DNA of 64,000 nt from Calliopsis andreniformis (lineage: Eukaryota > Arthropoda > Insecta > Hymenoptera > Andrenidae): the NCBI RefSeq assembly GCF_051401765.1, contig NC_135064.1, forward strand, positions 28,308,001 through 28,372,000, written 5' to 3'. This document shows positions 63,901 to 64,000 of this stretch, piece after piece. The notes beneath the pieces are model-generated. The model did not search any database. It was not told the DNA's origin and saw nothing but the letters and a program-made list of their open reading frames with translations. The translations under genes and the position numbers were made by a program. Within the stretch, counting starts at the first letter, position 1, and every line of letters begins with the position of its first letter.

Positions 63901-64000
63901 GTACGCAGGGCGTTTTTTTGCGTACTGCAGTTTTCCTCTTACGATTCGTGGATTTACCGATTGGAAACGGAGCACGCAAGATGTCGAGCCCTCGCGAATT
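60988..64000. other. Non-coding DNA, right end
   Basis: No gene is supported. It contains the spaced direct repeat at 62944-63019 and an isolated donor-like GCG-GTGAGT near 63156. Its upstream frame (ATG at 63100) does not resemble a known protein. AT-rich stretches occur at about 61270-61480, 62440-62800 and 63660-63840. Confidence 0.5.
62944..63019 (+). repeat. Direct repeat, 21 bp with one mismatch, 55 bp apart
   Basis: GAAACCCAAAATTAAGTCCC plus T at 62944-62964 recurs at 62999-63019 with G changed to A. The spacer holds two copies of a CGTCCGT..TAGG element. This looks like a local tandem duplication. Confidence 0.75.

Overview
This window is eukaryotic, non-coding genomic DNA with one short protein-coding exon that I can support. 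It has no operon-like packing. Open frames never exceed about 210 codons, GT/AG splice signals are visible, CpG is abundant and G+C looks close to the mid-40s percent. The style fits an insect nuclear genome, and I lean towards Hymenoptera (bee or ant). That lean rests on overall base composition and is tentative.

The anchor is a 103-bp internal exon on the + strand at 23887-23989. It is flanked by a pyrimidine-rich acceptor ending in TTTCAG and a consensus donor GTGAGT. Its 34 full codons match, with no gaps, the conserved N-terminal cysteine/histidine block of basonuclin zinc-finger proteins (vertebrate BNC1/BNC2, relatives of insect disconnected). The window therefore most likely lies inside a basonuclin-like transcription factor gene read left to right. 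I found neither the preceding coding exon nor the following one. If both lie outside, the flanking introns are at least about 23.8 kb and 40 kb.

Layout: 1-12480 is non-coding with short microsatellites and an RFX X-box-like site. 12481-13152 is a GC-skewed segment, G-rich then CT-rich, ending in a possible non-coding 5' exon with good splice signals. 13153-23886 is presumed intron, with an AT-rich island at 20420-21480. The exon follows. 23990-64000 is presumed intron, with clusters of TAAT-core homeodomain-type sites (29.1-30.2, 43.1, 53.1-54.5 kb), an exact 8-bp minisatellite (41458-41577), an (AAG)14 tract (50412-50453) and five canonical G-quadruplex motifs, all on the + strand.

I found no tRNA, rRNA, recognisable microRNA, CRISPR array, intact transposon or viral gene. 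The most plausible reading is a large, regulatory intronic landscape around a developmental transcription factor.
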